Origin: JAFGHJ01 sp964534175
GTDB taxonomy: Bacteria; Hydrothermota; UBA3072
DNA length: 64,000 bases
Assembly (NCBI GenBank): GCA_964534175.1
Contig: CAZHNS010000007.1
Location: forward strand, 20,359 to 84,358
Reading direction: 5' to 3'
Position numbers and translations under genes: made by a program. The notes beneath the pieces are model-generated. The model was not told the DNA's origin. It was given only the letters and a program-made list of their open reading frames with translations, and searched no databases. This document shows, one piece after another, positions 16,870 through 25,747 of the stretch; within the stretch, counting starts at the first letter, position 1, and the number at the start of each line of letters is the position of its first letter.

Positions 16870-18567
16870 ATGCTTGTTTCTGATGAGGTTATAAATCAAA
16901 TAAAAGAAAAAATAGAAATAGCTCACCTCATTGGAGATTATCTTCAATTAAAGAAGGCGGGCAAAAACTATGTTACTAATTGTCCTTTTCATAAAGATGA
17001 CACGCCCTCCTTCCATGTTTCTCCTGCTTTAAATATATTTCACTGTTTTGGTTGCGGCAAAAGTGGTGATGTCATTACATTTGTAATGGAATTTGAAAAG
17101 GTACCTTTTACGGAAGCTGTTCGCATATTAGCCGAAAGAGCCGGCATACAGATTGGCAAGTTCGAAGGAAAAAATGAAATCTTATATTCAATACACGATT
17201 TTGCTGTAGATTTCTATCATAAGGAACTTTTAAAATCACCTGAAGTACTTAATTATTTAAAAAAAAGGGCTGTCAATACAGAGACAATAAAAAAATTCAA
17301 GTTAGGTTTTGCTCCATATGGAAGCAATTTACTCCCCAGAGCGAAAAAAGAATTTAAAATCCAGGATTTGATAAAGAGCGGTCTGGTAAAAAAAAGCAAC
17401 GGAGGGTTAAAAGACACGTTTTTCCTGCGTCTTTTATTTCCTTTATTTTCTCCTTCAGGCAGGATTATTGGTTTTGGGGGGAGAAGATTAAGTAAAAAAG
17501 GACCAAAATATCTAAATTCACCTGATACACCAATACACAAAAAAGGTAAAAATCTTTATAGCCTCCATCACACTAAAGAAGAAATAAGAAAAACGGAAAA
17601 AGTTCTGCTTGTTGAAGGATATTTCGATTTTTTATCTCTTTATCAGGCAGGTATAAGGAACGCTGTCGCCTGTCTGGGCACCTCTCTCACAATAGACCAA
17701 ACGGAACTGATTTCACGGTACGCAAAAGAAGTTATTCTTTTCTTTGATGAAGATAACGCAGGAAAATCGGCAACTCTAAGATCGCTGGGTATGCTACTTG
17801 GTGAAGGAATTAACGTAAAGATAGGTAAGGGAGGAAAAGCAAAAGACCCGGACGAAATAATAGTAAAGGAAGGAAAACAAGCCTTCGAAAAACTAATAAA
17901 AGAGTCAGACGACTTTATGGATTGGATGCTTAACAGAATAAGAAACAAATACAATCTTAATTCTCCTGTAGAACTTTCAAAAGCCGTAGATGAAATTAAA
18001 TCAATGCTGGAAGAGATAAGAGATCTAACAAAGAAAGAAATCTATAAAGACTATATTTCAAAAAAACTTGCAATAAGAAATGAACTTTTGGCTCAAACCG
18101 ACGCAAAAAAAACAACAATTATTCCTCATAAAAAAATTAATATAGGTGAGAGAGAAAAATACGAATTATATCTAATATACGCTATGTTAGAAAACCAAAA
18201 GGAAAAAACGGCAGTTCTTTCCATAATAAAAGAAGAACATTTACAAAATCCTTATCTAAAAAAATCTTTCAGGTTAATAAAAAAAGGAACAGATTTGAAA
18301 ACAAAAGATTTTATAAACTCTCTCCCTCCCTCTTTTGTGGAATACTTAATGAAAAAAAGTGAAGAACCTGTAAAGTCAGCAATTACATGCGCAAAGAAAT
18401 TAAAAATATACTATTTGGAAAACCTGATTGAACAAAAAAGAATTGAGTTGCAAAAAATTAAAGGAAACGGAGAAAATGAAAACAAGGAAGAATTCTTGCT
18501 GCAGGATATAAGAAACCTAGGGGCCGAAATGAATCAGCTTGAAAAAGGAGAAATTCTTGGAAGATAA
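16870..18567 (+). CDS. dnaG: DNA primase DnaG
   Basis: DnaG makes RNA primers for replication. The 565-residue protein has the N-terminal CHC2 zinc-binding domain (CPFH at about 39-42, then HCFGCGKSG). The DnaG catalytic core contains LLFPLFSPSGRIIGFGGR, and the Toprim fold contains LLVEGYFDFLSL and the acidic FFDEDNAGK motif. The C-terminal helicase-interaction region is short and lysine-rich. It is divergent from mraZ and followed by rpoD with an 11-base overlap, as in the dnaG-rpoD part of the macromolecular-synthesis operon; rpsU is absent. Confidence 0.96.
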   Translation: MLVSDEVINQIKEKIEIAHLIGDYLQLKKAGKNYVTNCPFHKDDTPSFHVSPALNIFHCFGCGKSGDVITFVMEFEKVPFTEAVRILAERAGIQIGKFEGKNEILYSIHDFAVDFYHKELLKSPEVLNYLKKRAVNTETIKKFKLGFAPYGSNLLPRAKKEFKIQDLIKSGLVKKSNGGLKDTFFLRLLFPLFSPSGRIIGFGGRRLSKKGPKYLNSPDTPIHKKGKNLYSLHHTKEEIRKTEKVLLVEGYFDFLSLYQAGIRNAVACLGTSLTIDQTELISRYAKEVILFFDEDNAGKSATLRSLGMLLGEGINVKIGKGGKAKDPDEIIVKEGKQAFEKLIKESDDFMDWMLNRIRNKYNLNSPVELSKAVDEIKSMLEEIRDLTKKEIYKDYISKKLAIRNELLAQTDAKKTTIIPHKKINIGEREKYELYLIYAMLENQKEKTAVLSIIKEEHLQNPYLKKSFRLIKKGTDLKTKDFINSLPPSFVEYLMKKSEEPVKSAITCAKKLKIYYLENLIEQKRIELQKIKGNGENENKEEFLLQDIRNLGAEMNQLEKGEILGR

Positions 18568-20191
18568 GGCTCTCATCTGGTCGGAAATTTTAAATTTAAT
18601 GGACAAAGATGGGAACATTTATCTCGACGAATTAAAAGAAAAATTAGATATAACAGAAGAAAAATTAAACGAAATTTTATCCGAGATAGGAGAAAAACTT
18701 GAAGAAACATTAGAAGAAGATGATAACGAAGAAAAATATATAGATTATAATATTAGCTCTGTCAAAATCTCTCCTGTCGCTTTAGACCAACCAATGAAAC
18801 TCTATCTCCGTGATATCGACGGGACTTCTCTTTTAACAAAAGAGGAAGAATATGAAATAGGTAAGAAATTAGAAAAAGGCCGTACAATGATTTCGAGATA
18901 CCTATTCAGATCTATACCTGTAATAGATAAGTTTATATCTTATAAGGAAGAAATAGAAAAATCTCCTTTTCTTATCAAACAGTTTTTATACTTAGATACG
19001 CATAAATGGAATGAAGGGTACAAAGGACATAAAGATAAAAAAAACTTATTTAAATTAATGAAACGTATAGAAAAATGGGAATCAAAACTAATACAATATA
19101 AAAATGCGTATCTTAAAAAGGGAAAACGGATTTATAAATTTAAGTACAAACGATATGAAAAAACCATAATAAAATCCATATTAAAACTCAGAATACAGAC
19201 TCCTTACCTTAAAAAACTCATGACTTTGCAGGAGGAAATTCACGACGAATTTAAAAAGAAGGTAATGTATGTAAGAAGTTTAAGAGAAGAATTCAATGAT
19301 TTACCCTCTACAAAAGAAAAAAGAAAATTGAAAAAGCAGTTAAAAAATATAATAAAAGAAATCAAAAATTTTCAGCTCGAAATTCATTCCGACTGGAAAG
19401 AAATAAATCACATCTACAAACATATCAGAAAATGGGAAAACTTTTTCTGTCAGGCAAAAAGAGAACTAATTGAGGGAAATATCCGACTGGTTTTTTCCAT
19501 TGCCAAAAAATTTAAAAGAAGTGGGGTAAGCTTTATGGATATTGTCCAGGAAGGCAATGCGGGACTAATAAAAGCTGTTGAAAAATTCGACCACACAAAA
19601 GGTTATAAATTCTCAACGTATGGAATCTGGTGGATCAAACAAGCGATAATAAAAACTCTTGCGGAACAATCCGATTCCTTTTCAATCCCCACCCATACTC
19701 TAACCCTCATAAATAAGATAACAAAATCAAAAAGAGACCTGCTTCAGAGAAATGGCACCAAACCCACACTTGAGGAAATTGCAAAGTACATTGGAATTTC
19801 TAAAGAGCGAATACGGTTTGCTCAAACTTTAGGCGATTCCACAAAATCACTGGACGAACCTGTTTCCGAGGACGGAGAGTTGCTTTACGGAGATATAATA
19901 GCCAAAGAAAAAACACCATCTCCGGCAAAACAAGCTATGTTAACATTACTAAGCGAAAGTCTTGGAGAAGTTTTAGAAAGCTCTTTATCTCCAAGAGAAA
20001 GAAAAGTACTGGAACTTCGTTACGGACTCATGGACGGAGAAACCAAAACTCTTGAGGAAATAGGGCTTATGTTCAAAGTAACAAGAGAAAGAATCAGACA
20101 AATTGAAGAAAACGCTCTTAATAAACTAAGAAAAAGCCCGGGCAGAAGAAGACTTAAATCATTTTATTCCATGTGGGAATACGAATCGTAA
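18557..20191 (+). CDS. rpoD: Primary RNA polymerase sigma factor (sigma-70)
   Basis: This is the housekeeping sigma factor. The order is an acidic region 1.1-like segment, region 1.2 (PMKLYLRDIDGTSLLTKEEE), and a long lysine-rich non-conserved region. Region 2 follows (GNIRLVFSIAKKF; IVQEGNAGLIKAVEKFDHTKG; KFSTYGIWWIKQAI for the -10 contact), then region 3 (LTLINKITK onward) and region 4 (SPRERKVLELRYGL; TRERIRQIEENAL) for the -35 contact. The start is set at TTG 18557 because AAAGGAG lies 6 bases upstream. A TTG at 18539 is also in frame but lacks one. The WWIKQAI and TRERIRQIE motifs explain the TATAAT/TTGACA promoters seen here. Confidence 0.95.
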   Translation: MEDKALIWSEILNLMDKDGNIYLDELKEKLDITEEKLNEILSEIGEKLEETLEEDDNEEKYIDYNISSVKISPVALDQPMKLYLRDIDGTSLLTKEEEYEIGKKLEKGRTMISRYLFRSIPVIDKFISYKEEIEKSPFLIKQFLYLDTHKWNEGYKGHKDKKNLFKLMKRIEKWESKLIQYKNAYLKKGKRIYKFKYKRYEKTIIKSILKLRIQTPYLKKLMTLQEEIHDEFKKKVMYVRSLREEFNDLPSTKEKRKLKKQLKNIIKEIKNFQLEIHSDWKEINHIYKHIRKWENFFCQAKRELIEGNIRLVFSIAKKFKRSGVSFMDIVQEGNAGLIKAVEKFDHTKGYKFSTYGIWWIKQAIIKTLAEQSDSFSIPTHTLTLINKITKSKRDLLQRNGTKPTLEEIAKYIGISKERIRFAQTLGDSTKSLDEPVSEDGELLYGDIIAKEKTPSPAKQAMLTLLSESLGEVLESSLSPRERKVLELRYGLMDGETKTLEEIGLMFKVTRERIRQIEENALNKLRKSPGRRRLKSFYSMWEYES

Positions 20192-20260
20192 ATTAGCCTA
20201 TATAAGCACAAAATAAACCAACAATCAGTAACTCTTTTTAGAGCCGCATCCAAAATAATC

Positions 20261-20406
20261 ACTGAAATGTAAAAATCAAATTTCAAAGTGGAAAATTATA
20301 AATCAAAGTTCAAAAATACATTAAAAAATATATACATGTATAATGAAAACAGACAATTTTGCATTTTTATCTGTCATTTTGCTTTTTAAATTTTAATATT
20401 TGATTT
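20261..20406. mobile_element. Internally deleted (MITE-like) copy of the four-helix-bundle element
   Basis: This 146-base intergenic stretch joins two pieces that match the two ends of the element at 63530-63985. Its left half (20262-20317) aligns with the upstream region and first codons of the four-helix gene, with roughly 46 of 56 positions the same by eye and the start codon changed from ATG to GTG. Its right half (20351-20401) aligns with the stop region and downstream flank, with about 46 of 51 the same and all differences transitions. Nearly the whole gene is missing. The two ends are partly complementary, so an RNA copy could fold into one long hairpin. It lies between the convergent rpoD and aminotransferase genes. 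Confidence 0.7.
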
Positions 20407-20455
20407 ACTGAAAAAATCAGAATATTCTTTCTTACAAAGAAATCGGAAATTAGTT

Positions 20456-21592
20456 TTACGTAATTCCTGCCGAAAGAATAGAACTAAGTTCCTTGAGATT
20501 TGAATTTGACTGAGAAAAAGTAAATCTGACCTTCTTTTTCCCTTTATTTTTACCGGAATAAAAAGCTGAACCTGGAACGACTACAAGATTTTTATTTTTA
20601 AGTAAATATTTATAAAAACCCCAATCATTACCATCCCAAACATCTTCAAAATTTGCAAAAACATAGTGACCCCCATCGGGTGTATAAAAAGTGAATCCAG
20701 CTTTTTCAAGTGCTCTACACAAGAAATCTCTTTTTTCTGCATACTTTGCCTTTAGATTTTCTATAAAATTAGATTGTAGATCAAAATTTTCAAATGCCCA
20801 TTGAAAAGGTACCGGAGCAGAAATAGAACTATAATAATGAACTTTTCTTATCTCCTTCATTATTGGAGCTCTTGCGGCTACATACCCCAGTCTCCAACCC
20901 CGCGCAGAAAAAATAGTGGAGAAACTACCGATAATAATTGTACGGTCTATAAGATCCTCCACTTGCAAAGGCGATATATATTCACCACCATACAAAAGAT
21001 GCTTATAAGTTTCGTCTACAATCAAATACCCTTCTCTTTCTAAAACAGTATTTCCTATTGCTTTGATTTCTTCGGAATTAAATACTTTTCCCGTAGGGTT
21101 GTGAGGATTATTGAGAATAAAAACCTTAAAAGTAGGCAATTTTTTAAAATCAGTAAAATGAAAAGAGTAATCGGGATCAGAAAGAGACAAGAAGATAGGT
21201 TTCCCCCGACTCAATTCAGTTATCGGTAAATAATTTTCATAAAAAGGCTCCGGAATAACTACGCCATTTTCTCCTTCGACGAGACTTAACATAGAAGATA
21301 CAAATGCTTCACTAGCTCCCGAAGTTATGGTAATTTCTTCTTCGGGATCAAAAGTTACACCAGTTTCTCTGGATATAATATCAGAAGTCAATTTTCTTAA
21401 AGGCTTTCTTCCCGCACCGGTTATATATCCGTTAAATCCACCTTCTATTGCTTCTTTAGCACTTTCGATAATAGATTCAGGAGTGAAAAGTTCAATAGGG
21501 TTTTCGGCAAAGTTAATCGCTTTATTTTTTTCCGCCGCCTTCATAACCCTTGATATAATAGATTCTTCGATTTTTCCCAGTATAGAATTCAT
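20456..21592 (-). CDS. Class I/II aminotransferase-like protein lacking the PLP lysine
   Basis: This 378-residue fold-type I PLP enzyme homologue resembles AspC/aromatic aminotransferases. Family residues are present: the SGASEAF cofactor loop (91-97), NNPHNPTGKVF (Asn165), VDETYK (Asp193, Tyr196), GWRLGY (Arg234) and a C-terminal RFTFS arginine. The position of the Schiff-base lysine is Thr226: the motif reads SFSTIFSARGWR where the family has SxSKxxxxxGWR. The codon is ACT, so a single sequencing error is unlikely. It may be a pseudoenzyme or binding protein, or a non-standard catalyst. It appears to be transcribed alone from a strong promoter, probably leaderless. The substrate cannot be predicted. 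Confidence 0.85.
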   Translation of the reverse strand: MNSILGKIEESIISRVMKAAEKNKAINFAENPIELFTPESIIESAKEAIEGGFNGYITGAGRKPLRKLTSDIISRETGVTFDPEEEITITSGASEAFVSSMLSLVEGENGVVIPEPFYENYLPITELSRGKPIFLSLSDPDYSFHFTDFKKLPTFKVFILNNPHNPTGKVFNSEEIKAIGNTVLEREGYLIVDETYKHLLYGGEYISPLQVEDLIDRTIIIGSFSTIFSARGWRLGYVAARAPIMKEIRKVHYYSSISAPVPFQWAFENFDLQSNFIENLKAKYAEKRDFLCRALEKAGFTFYTPDGGHYVFANFEDVWDGNDWGFYKYLLKNKNLVVVPGSAFYSGKNKGKKKVRFTFSQSNSNLKELSSILSAGIT

Positions 21593-21598
21593 AATTGT

Positions 21599-21626
21599 AT
21601 TATAATTAGAATATAAAATATGTCAA
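21599..21626 (-). promoter_or_regulatory. Consensus promoter giving a predicted leaderless aminotransferase mRNA
   Basis: The minus strand has TTGACA (21626-21621), a 16-base spacer and TATAAT (21604-21599), both perfect. Only 6 bases separate the -10 box from the ATG at 21592, so the predicted first transcribed base is the A of the start codon. No Shine-Dalgarno exists. Confidence 0.8.
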
Positions 21627-21628
21627 TA

Positions 21629-21690
21629 AGCGGCAAAGCCGCTAAAATGTAAAAATCAAATATAAAAATCTAAAACTCATAAATACCATA
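21629..21690. repeat. Palindrome plus 5' fragment of the four-helix element
   Basis: AGCGGCAAAGCCGCT (21629-21643, a 6-base stem with AAA loop) is followed by AAAATGTAAAAATCAAA and more A-rich sequence. The same palindrome followed by AAAATGTAAAAAT occurs on the minus strand upstream of the four-helix gene (63985-63954). The rest of the element is absent here. It sits between two divergent promoters. Confidence 0.55.
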
Positions 21691-21710
21691 TACATACCAC
21701 CTATCAGCCC

Positions 21711-21738
21711 TTGACAAATCTAAAAGTTATAGTAGTAT
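21711..21738 (+). promoter_or_regulatory. Promoter of the SLBB export gene
   Basis: TTGACA (21711-21716), 16 bases, then TAGTAT (21733-21738). The predicted start near 21745 leaves a short leader containing GGAG before the ATG at 21764. Confidence 0.65.
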
Positions 21739-21763
21739 CAAAATATCAAAAAACGGAGAAAAT

Positions 21764-24301
21764 ATGTTAAAAGGAAAGATAATATTAACCTTTATTTTTA
21801 TAATTTTGCCCTTAGTTTGCCTTAGCCAGCAAATAAATGAAAGTTTACTGCAGCAATTACAGGGAAACAAGGGAACAACCTCTGCTCTCCAAACAACATT
21901 AGTAGATAGCCTTAAAGAAAAAAAACCTGCTGCGGAAAAACCTGAAACGCTCTCAACAATAGAAAAAATGTTTAATGAAAAGTATATGATTACACCGCGA
22001 AGAATGGACCTCGAGATCTTAAGAGATTCTCTTGCTGAACAGGTACAAGCCGAGTCTTTAAAAATACAACTGCGGAGTCAATATTTAGTAAGTGATAGCA
22101 TGCAAGGCAAATATTTAATACCGGCAGATACAACATATTTCAACCTAAGGAAAAAATTAAATAAAGTAAACAGACAGCTTGATTCTCTTTCAGTAACAAT
22201 AAAACAATTCGGATATGATATGTTTAAAACATCACTACAGGAAACACCTATTTTTGCTCCGGTTGCAGCTAATTATATTTTAGGTCCTGGAGATGAACTA
22301 TACATCGACATTACCGGAGAAATAAACAACTCATGGACAGTAAATATAAACCGTGATGGTTCAATTGTTCTCCCATATATAGGAAACATACAGCTATGGG
22401 GAAAAACATACGCTGAAGGAAAAAGAATAATCAGCGAAAAATTTCAAGAGAAGTTCTCCAACATAGAGGTTACTTTAAGTTTAGGCTATTTAAAAAGTGT
22501 TAATATATTTGTTTTAGGCGAAGTCAGTGAACCCGGCATTTATAGTCTCACGGTTCTCTCCAATCCCCTGGCGGCATTCTTTGAATCAAATGGCATCAAG
22601 AAATCCGGAAGCCTTCGAGAAATAAAATATATATCAAATAGCGGAGCTGTAAAAACGATCGATTTATATAGACTTTTCGTGAAAACAAAACCTCTGCCAA
22701 TGCTTCAATTTTCATCCGGCGATATGATAGTAGTACCTCCAATCGGAAAAGTAGTAGGAATAAACGGAGCTGTAAACAGATCAGGCATATATGAACTACG
22801 CAGTACTGAACAACTTTCAGAATTAATTGAAATGGCAGGCGGCTTTCTTCCTACAGCCGGAAAAAAGAGAATACGGATCGAAAGAATATCTCCGGAAAAC
22901 AAAAAAGTTGTAGAAAATCTGGAATTCAAGGACCAAAATACCTTTAACAGACTTTCCCAAAATACAAAAATAGAAAATGGGGATCTTGTTACCGTAATCG
23001 AAATATCCCCCTATCTGCACAACTATGTTGAAATAATCGGGAATGTAAATAACGAAGGCACTTACCAACTAAAAGATGGCATGACTGTACTCGACCTCTT
23101 AGAAGAAGCTGGAAACCTGCGAAAAGGAACATATATGGAGAGAGCAGAAATTCTGCGCTTTACCGGGGCAGAATTACCGGAAATAATCGAAATTAATTTA
23201 GAGAAGTTGCTTGAAGGTTCTCTTGAGGAAAATATCAAATTAGAAGAATGGGATAAACTAAAAGTTTTCACAAAAAAAGAAATAGAAGAAGAGTTCTTTG
23301 CAAGTATTTCCGGTGAAGTTGAAAAACCTGGCAATTATATTCTACATCCTGAAATGACAGTAGGAGACCTTGTATTCGCTGCAAGGAAATACGAATCTGC
23401 CAGAAATGAAGCAGAGCTTTTTAGACTCGATCCCGAAAAAGGATTCTTATTTGAAAAGATAAATCTTGACGACACAGGCGATTTACAAATCAAACTCAAA
23501 CCCATGGACTATCTATCAATAAGAAGAAAACCTTACTATAGTGAATTAGGATATGCTACTCTAACTGGAGAATTCAAACATCCTGGAACATATCCAATAG
23601 AGATTGGAACTACACTCGGGGAAATAATTGACAGAGCCGGTGGTTTTACCGAAAACGCCTATCTTGAAGCGGCAATATTCACAAAAAAATCAGTACAAAA
23701 ACTACAGAGAGAAGCTCTGGGAAATTTAATTAAAGAAACACGCTTACGGCTCATTGCCGAACAAAGATCCATTATGGGTAGTTTAGCCTCCGAAGAAGAC
23801 AAACTCGCACAGATGAAGTACATCCAACTTCAGGAACAACAATTAGAAAGCCTAAAACAAATTCAAGATCCAGGTAGAGTCGTAATAAATTTATTAGATC
23901 CAAAACAATTAGATGTACCTCTTGAGAATGGAGACAGAATAGAGGTTCCCAGATTAACAAAAACCGTTCAGGTAATAGGAGAGGTTTACAATGCAACAGG
24001 AATAACTTACGAAGAAGGATTATCTCTAAACGACTATATTGAAATAGCAGGAGGACCAAAACCAACAGCAAACACAAGGGAAATATATGTCAGAAGAGCT
24101 TCAGGTAAAGTCGAGAAAGGCGCCATCAGAAGTCCTTCAGGTAAAAGGGGAGGCTCGGTTAAAATAAAACCCGGAGATACAATTATAGTTCCGGAAGAAG
24201 TTAAAATAGGAAGGTCCGGTTGGGAAGTTTTAGCATTTACAGCAGACGTTTTTTACAAAATCGGACTTGCTGTTGCTGCCTTTGCCGTGATTTTAAAATA
24301 A
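21764..24301 (+). CDS. Polysaccharide export outer-membrane protein with multiple SLBB domains (Wza-like)
   Basis: This is an 845-residue secreted protein that probably forms or lines the exit channel for a surface polysaccharide. A signal peptide (about 1-21, hydrophobic, ending near LSQQ) precedes a Poly_export domain (about 168-240, YILGPGDELYIDITGE). Six SLBB-like repeats follow, each marked by a G-E/N-V-x-x-x-G-x-Y pattern, for example LGEVSEPGIYSL, IGNVNNEGTYQL, SGEVEKPGNYIL and TGEFKHPGTYPI. A short Gln/Glu-rich helical stretch precedes the last repeat, and a C-terminal hydrophobic helix ends the protein. No clear lipobox cysteine. It has its own promoter and lies far from the main polysaccharide locus (45-63 kb), which lacks an exporter of this type; working together is an inference. 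Confidence 0.88.
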   Translation: MLKGKIILTFIFIILPLVCLSQQINESLLQQLQGNKGTTSALQTTLVDSLKEKKPAAEKPETLSTIEKMFNEKYMITPRRMDLEILRDSLAEQVQAESLKIQLRSQYLVSDSMQGKYLIPADTTYFNLRKKLNKVNRQLDSLSVTIKQFGYDMFKTSLQETPIFAPVAANYILGPGDELYIDITGEINNSWTVNINRDGSIVLPYIGNIQLWGKTYAEGKRIISEKFQEKFSNIEVTLSLGYLKSVNIFVLGEVSEPGIYSLTVLSNPLAAFFESNGIKKSGSLREIKYISNSGAVKTIDLYRLFVKTKPLPMLQFSSGDMIVVPPIGKVVGINGAVNRSGIYELRSTEQLSELIEMAGGFLPTAGKKRIRIERISPENKKVVENLEFKDQNTFNRLSQNTKIENGDLVTVIEISPYLHNYVEIIGNVNNEGTYQLKDGMTVLDLLEEAGNLRKGTYMERAEILRFTGAELPEIIEINLEKLLEGSLEENIKLEEWDKLKVFTKKEIEEEFFASISGEVEKPGNYILHPEMTVGDLVFAARKYESARNEAELFRLDPEKGFLFEKINLDDTGDLQIKLKPMDYLSIRRKPYYSELGYATLTGEFKHPGTYPIEIGTTLGEIIDRAGGFTENAYLEAAIFTKKSVQKLQREALGNLIKETRLRLIAEQRSIMGSLASEEDKLAQMKYIQLQEQQLESLKQIQDPGRVVINLLDPKQLDVPLENGDRIEVPRLTKTVQVIGEVYNATGITYEEGLSLNDYIEIAGGPKPTANTREIYVRRASGKVEKGAIRSPSGKRGGSVKIKPGDTIIVPEEVKIGRSGWEVLAFTADVFYKIGLAVAAFAVILK

Positions 24302-24317
24302 ACTCATTTCGTAATAC

Positions 24318-24345
24318 TTGACTAATTAAACAAACCTTTTATTAT
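24318..24345 (+). promoter_or_regulatory. Possible promoter of the DUF502 gene, short leader
   Basis: TTGACT (24318-24323), 16 bases, then TATTAT (24340-24345). The predicted start is only about 8 bases before the ATG at 24360, and no Shine-Dalgarno is seen. Confidence 0.5.
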
Positions 24346-24359
24346 TCTTATAAACGAAT

Positions 24360-24968
24360 ATGGCTTTCAAAAATAAAATTAAAAGACATTTTATAACAGG
24401 ACTTGTTGCCATTCTCCCATTAGGATTGACTGCGGGAGTCATATGGTTTCTTATACAAAAAATTGGCGGTTTCTTCGGTAAATATTTTACAGAAATTTCA
24501 TTGTTTTCGAATATATCTAAACCATTGTCCTCACTCCTGGGTTTCATTGCCGTAATAATCGGCATCTATATAATAGGATTTCTAACTTCAAGTTTTATAG
24601 GAAGATGGTTTTTAAATACACTCGATAAGATAATGACAAAACTACCATTTGTAAAAGGTCTTTATAACGCAATTCGCCAACTTGTAAACGCAATAATGAT
24701 AGACCATTCGGCATTCAGTAAAGTAGTAATTATTAAATATCCATGGAAAAATACATATACGCTTGCTTTCCTGACAAGTGAAGACAAATGGGAAATAGAG
24801 GGAAAAGATTACTTTAACGTATTCTTACCCACCTCTCCAAATCCCACCTCAGGATACTATCTAATCTACCCTGCATCTGAGATCATCGAAACGAATATTT
24901 CAATCCAAGATGGTTTTAAAATAATAACATCAGGAGGAGTCATACTCCCAAAAACGAGAAAATACTAG
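24360..24968 (+). CDS. DUF502 family membrane protein
   Basis: The 202-residue protein has two membrane helices (about 13-33 and 57-80) and a conserved soluble C-terminal part. It matches the DUF502 pattern: FITGLVAILPLGLTAGV at the first helix, LPFVKGLYNAIRQL in the middle, then FLPTSPNPTSGYYLIYP and IITSGGVILP near the end. The molecular function of DUF502 proteins is not established. It is followed by the CBS gene with a one-base overlap (TAGTG), so the two are probably co-translated. Confidence 0.85.
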   Translation: MAFKNKIKRHFITGLVAILPLGLTAGVIWFLIQKIGGFFGKYFTEISLFSNISKPLSSLLGFIAVIIGIYIIGFLTSSFIGRWFLNTLDKIMTKLPFVKGLYNAIRQLVNAIMIDHSAFSKVVIIKYPWKNTYTLAFLTSEDKWEIEGKDYFNVFLPTSPNPTSGYYLIYPASEIIETNISIQDGFKIITSGGVILPKTRKY

Positions 24969-25747
24969 TGTTTAAGTGGTTTAAAAAATCACCTATTAGA
25001 AGTGAAAAAAAACTAAAAGAATTGATCGCAGAGGTCGAAGACGAAGGAGTAATCTCCGAGGACGAAGAAGAATTAGTAACCGCTATATTCAGACTGGATA
25101 GAACGGTCGCTGAAGATGTAATGGTTCCACGAACCGATATTGAATGTATTTCTATAGATAAAAATATTGAAACCCTGATAGATTATTACAGAACAAAAAG
25201 ACATACTAAAATACCGGTATATGATGATTCTCGAGATAACATAGTCGGAATCATTTATATGACTGAAGTCCTGAAGTTATGGGGAGAGGATAAAAAAATT
25301 CTGGCTGGAGATCTAATGCGATTGCCTTATTTTATACCTTATACAAAAAACGTTCTGGCAACACTAAGAGAGTTTCAAAGAAAACATATTTCTATCGCTA
25401 TTGTTATGGACGAATTTGGCGGAGTAGCGGGCCTTTTAACCACAGAGGATCTACTAGAAGAAATAGTGGGTGAATTACAGGATGAATTAGATAAAGAAAA
25501 AACAAACTATAAAAAATTGGATGATGGTTCCGTAATTGTACCAGGAATATTTGAGCTTGATCAGCTCGAAGAAATTTTACCGGGAGAATATGAGAATTCA
25601 GATATAAGAACAGTTGGGGGACTTATTTTTGCTAAACTAAAACGCATCCCGAAAGAAAACGAATCAGTGGTTATAGGAAATCTAAAATTTACCATACTTA
25701 AGGCAACAAAACAAAGAATAAGCAAAGTTAAGGTACAGATAGCATGA
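24968..25747 (+). CDS. CBS-pair protein with CorC/HlyC domain
   Basis: This 259-residue soluble protein has a short helical N-terminus (about 1-50, EDEEELVTAIFRLDRTVAEDVMVPRTDIE). Two CBS motifs follow (about 60-180, with TKIPVYDDSRDNIVGIIYMTEVL and IAIVMDEFGGVAGLLTTEDLLEEIVGE). It ends in a CorC_HlyC domain (about 190-258). It lacks the DUF21 membrane domain, so it resembles E. coli CorC/YbeX, a protein linked to ion efflux or nucleotide sensing. The start is GTG 24968, overlapping the DUF502 stop. The stop overlaps the dnaE start in ATGA. Confidence 0.88.
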   Translation: MFKWFKKSPIRSEKKLKELIAEVEDEGVISEDEEELVTAIFRLDRTVAEDVMVPRTDIECISIDKNIETLIDYYRTKRHTKIPVYDDSRDNIVGIIYMTEVLKLWGEDKKILAGDLMRLPYFIPYTKNVLATLREFQRKHISIAIVMDEFGGVAGLLTTEDLLEEIVGELQDELDKEKTNYKKLDDGSVIVPGIFELDQLEEILPGEYENSDIRTVGGLIFAKLKRIPKENESVVIGNLKFTILKATKQRISKVKVQIA

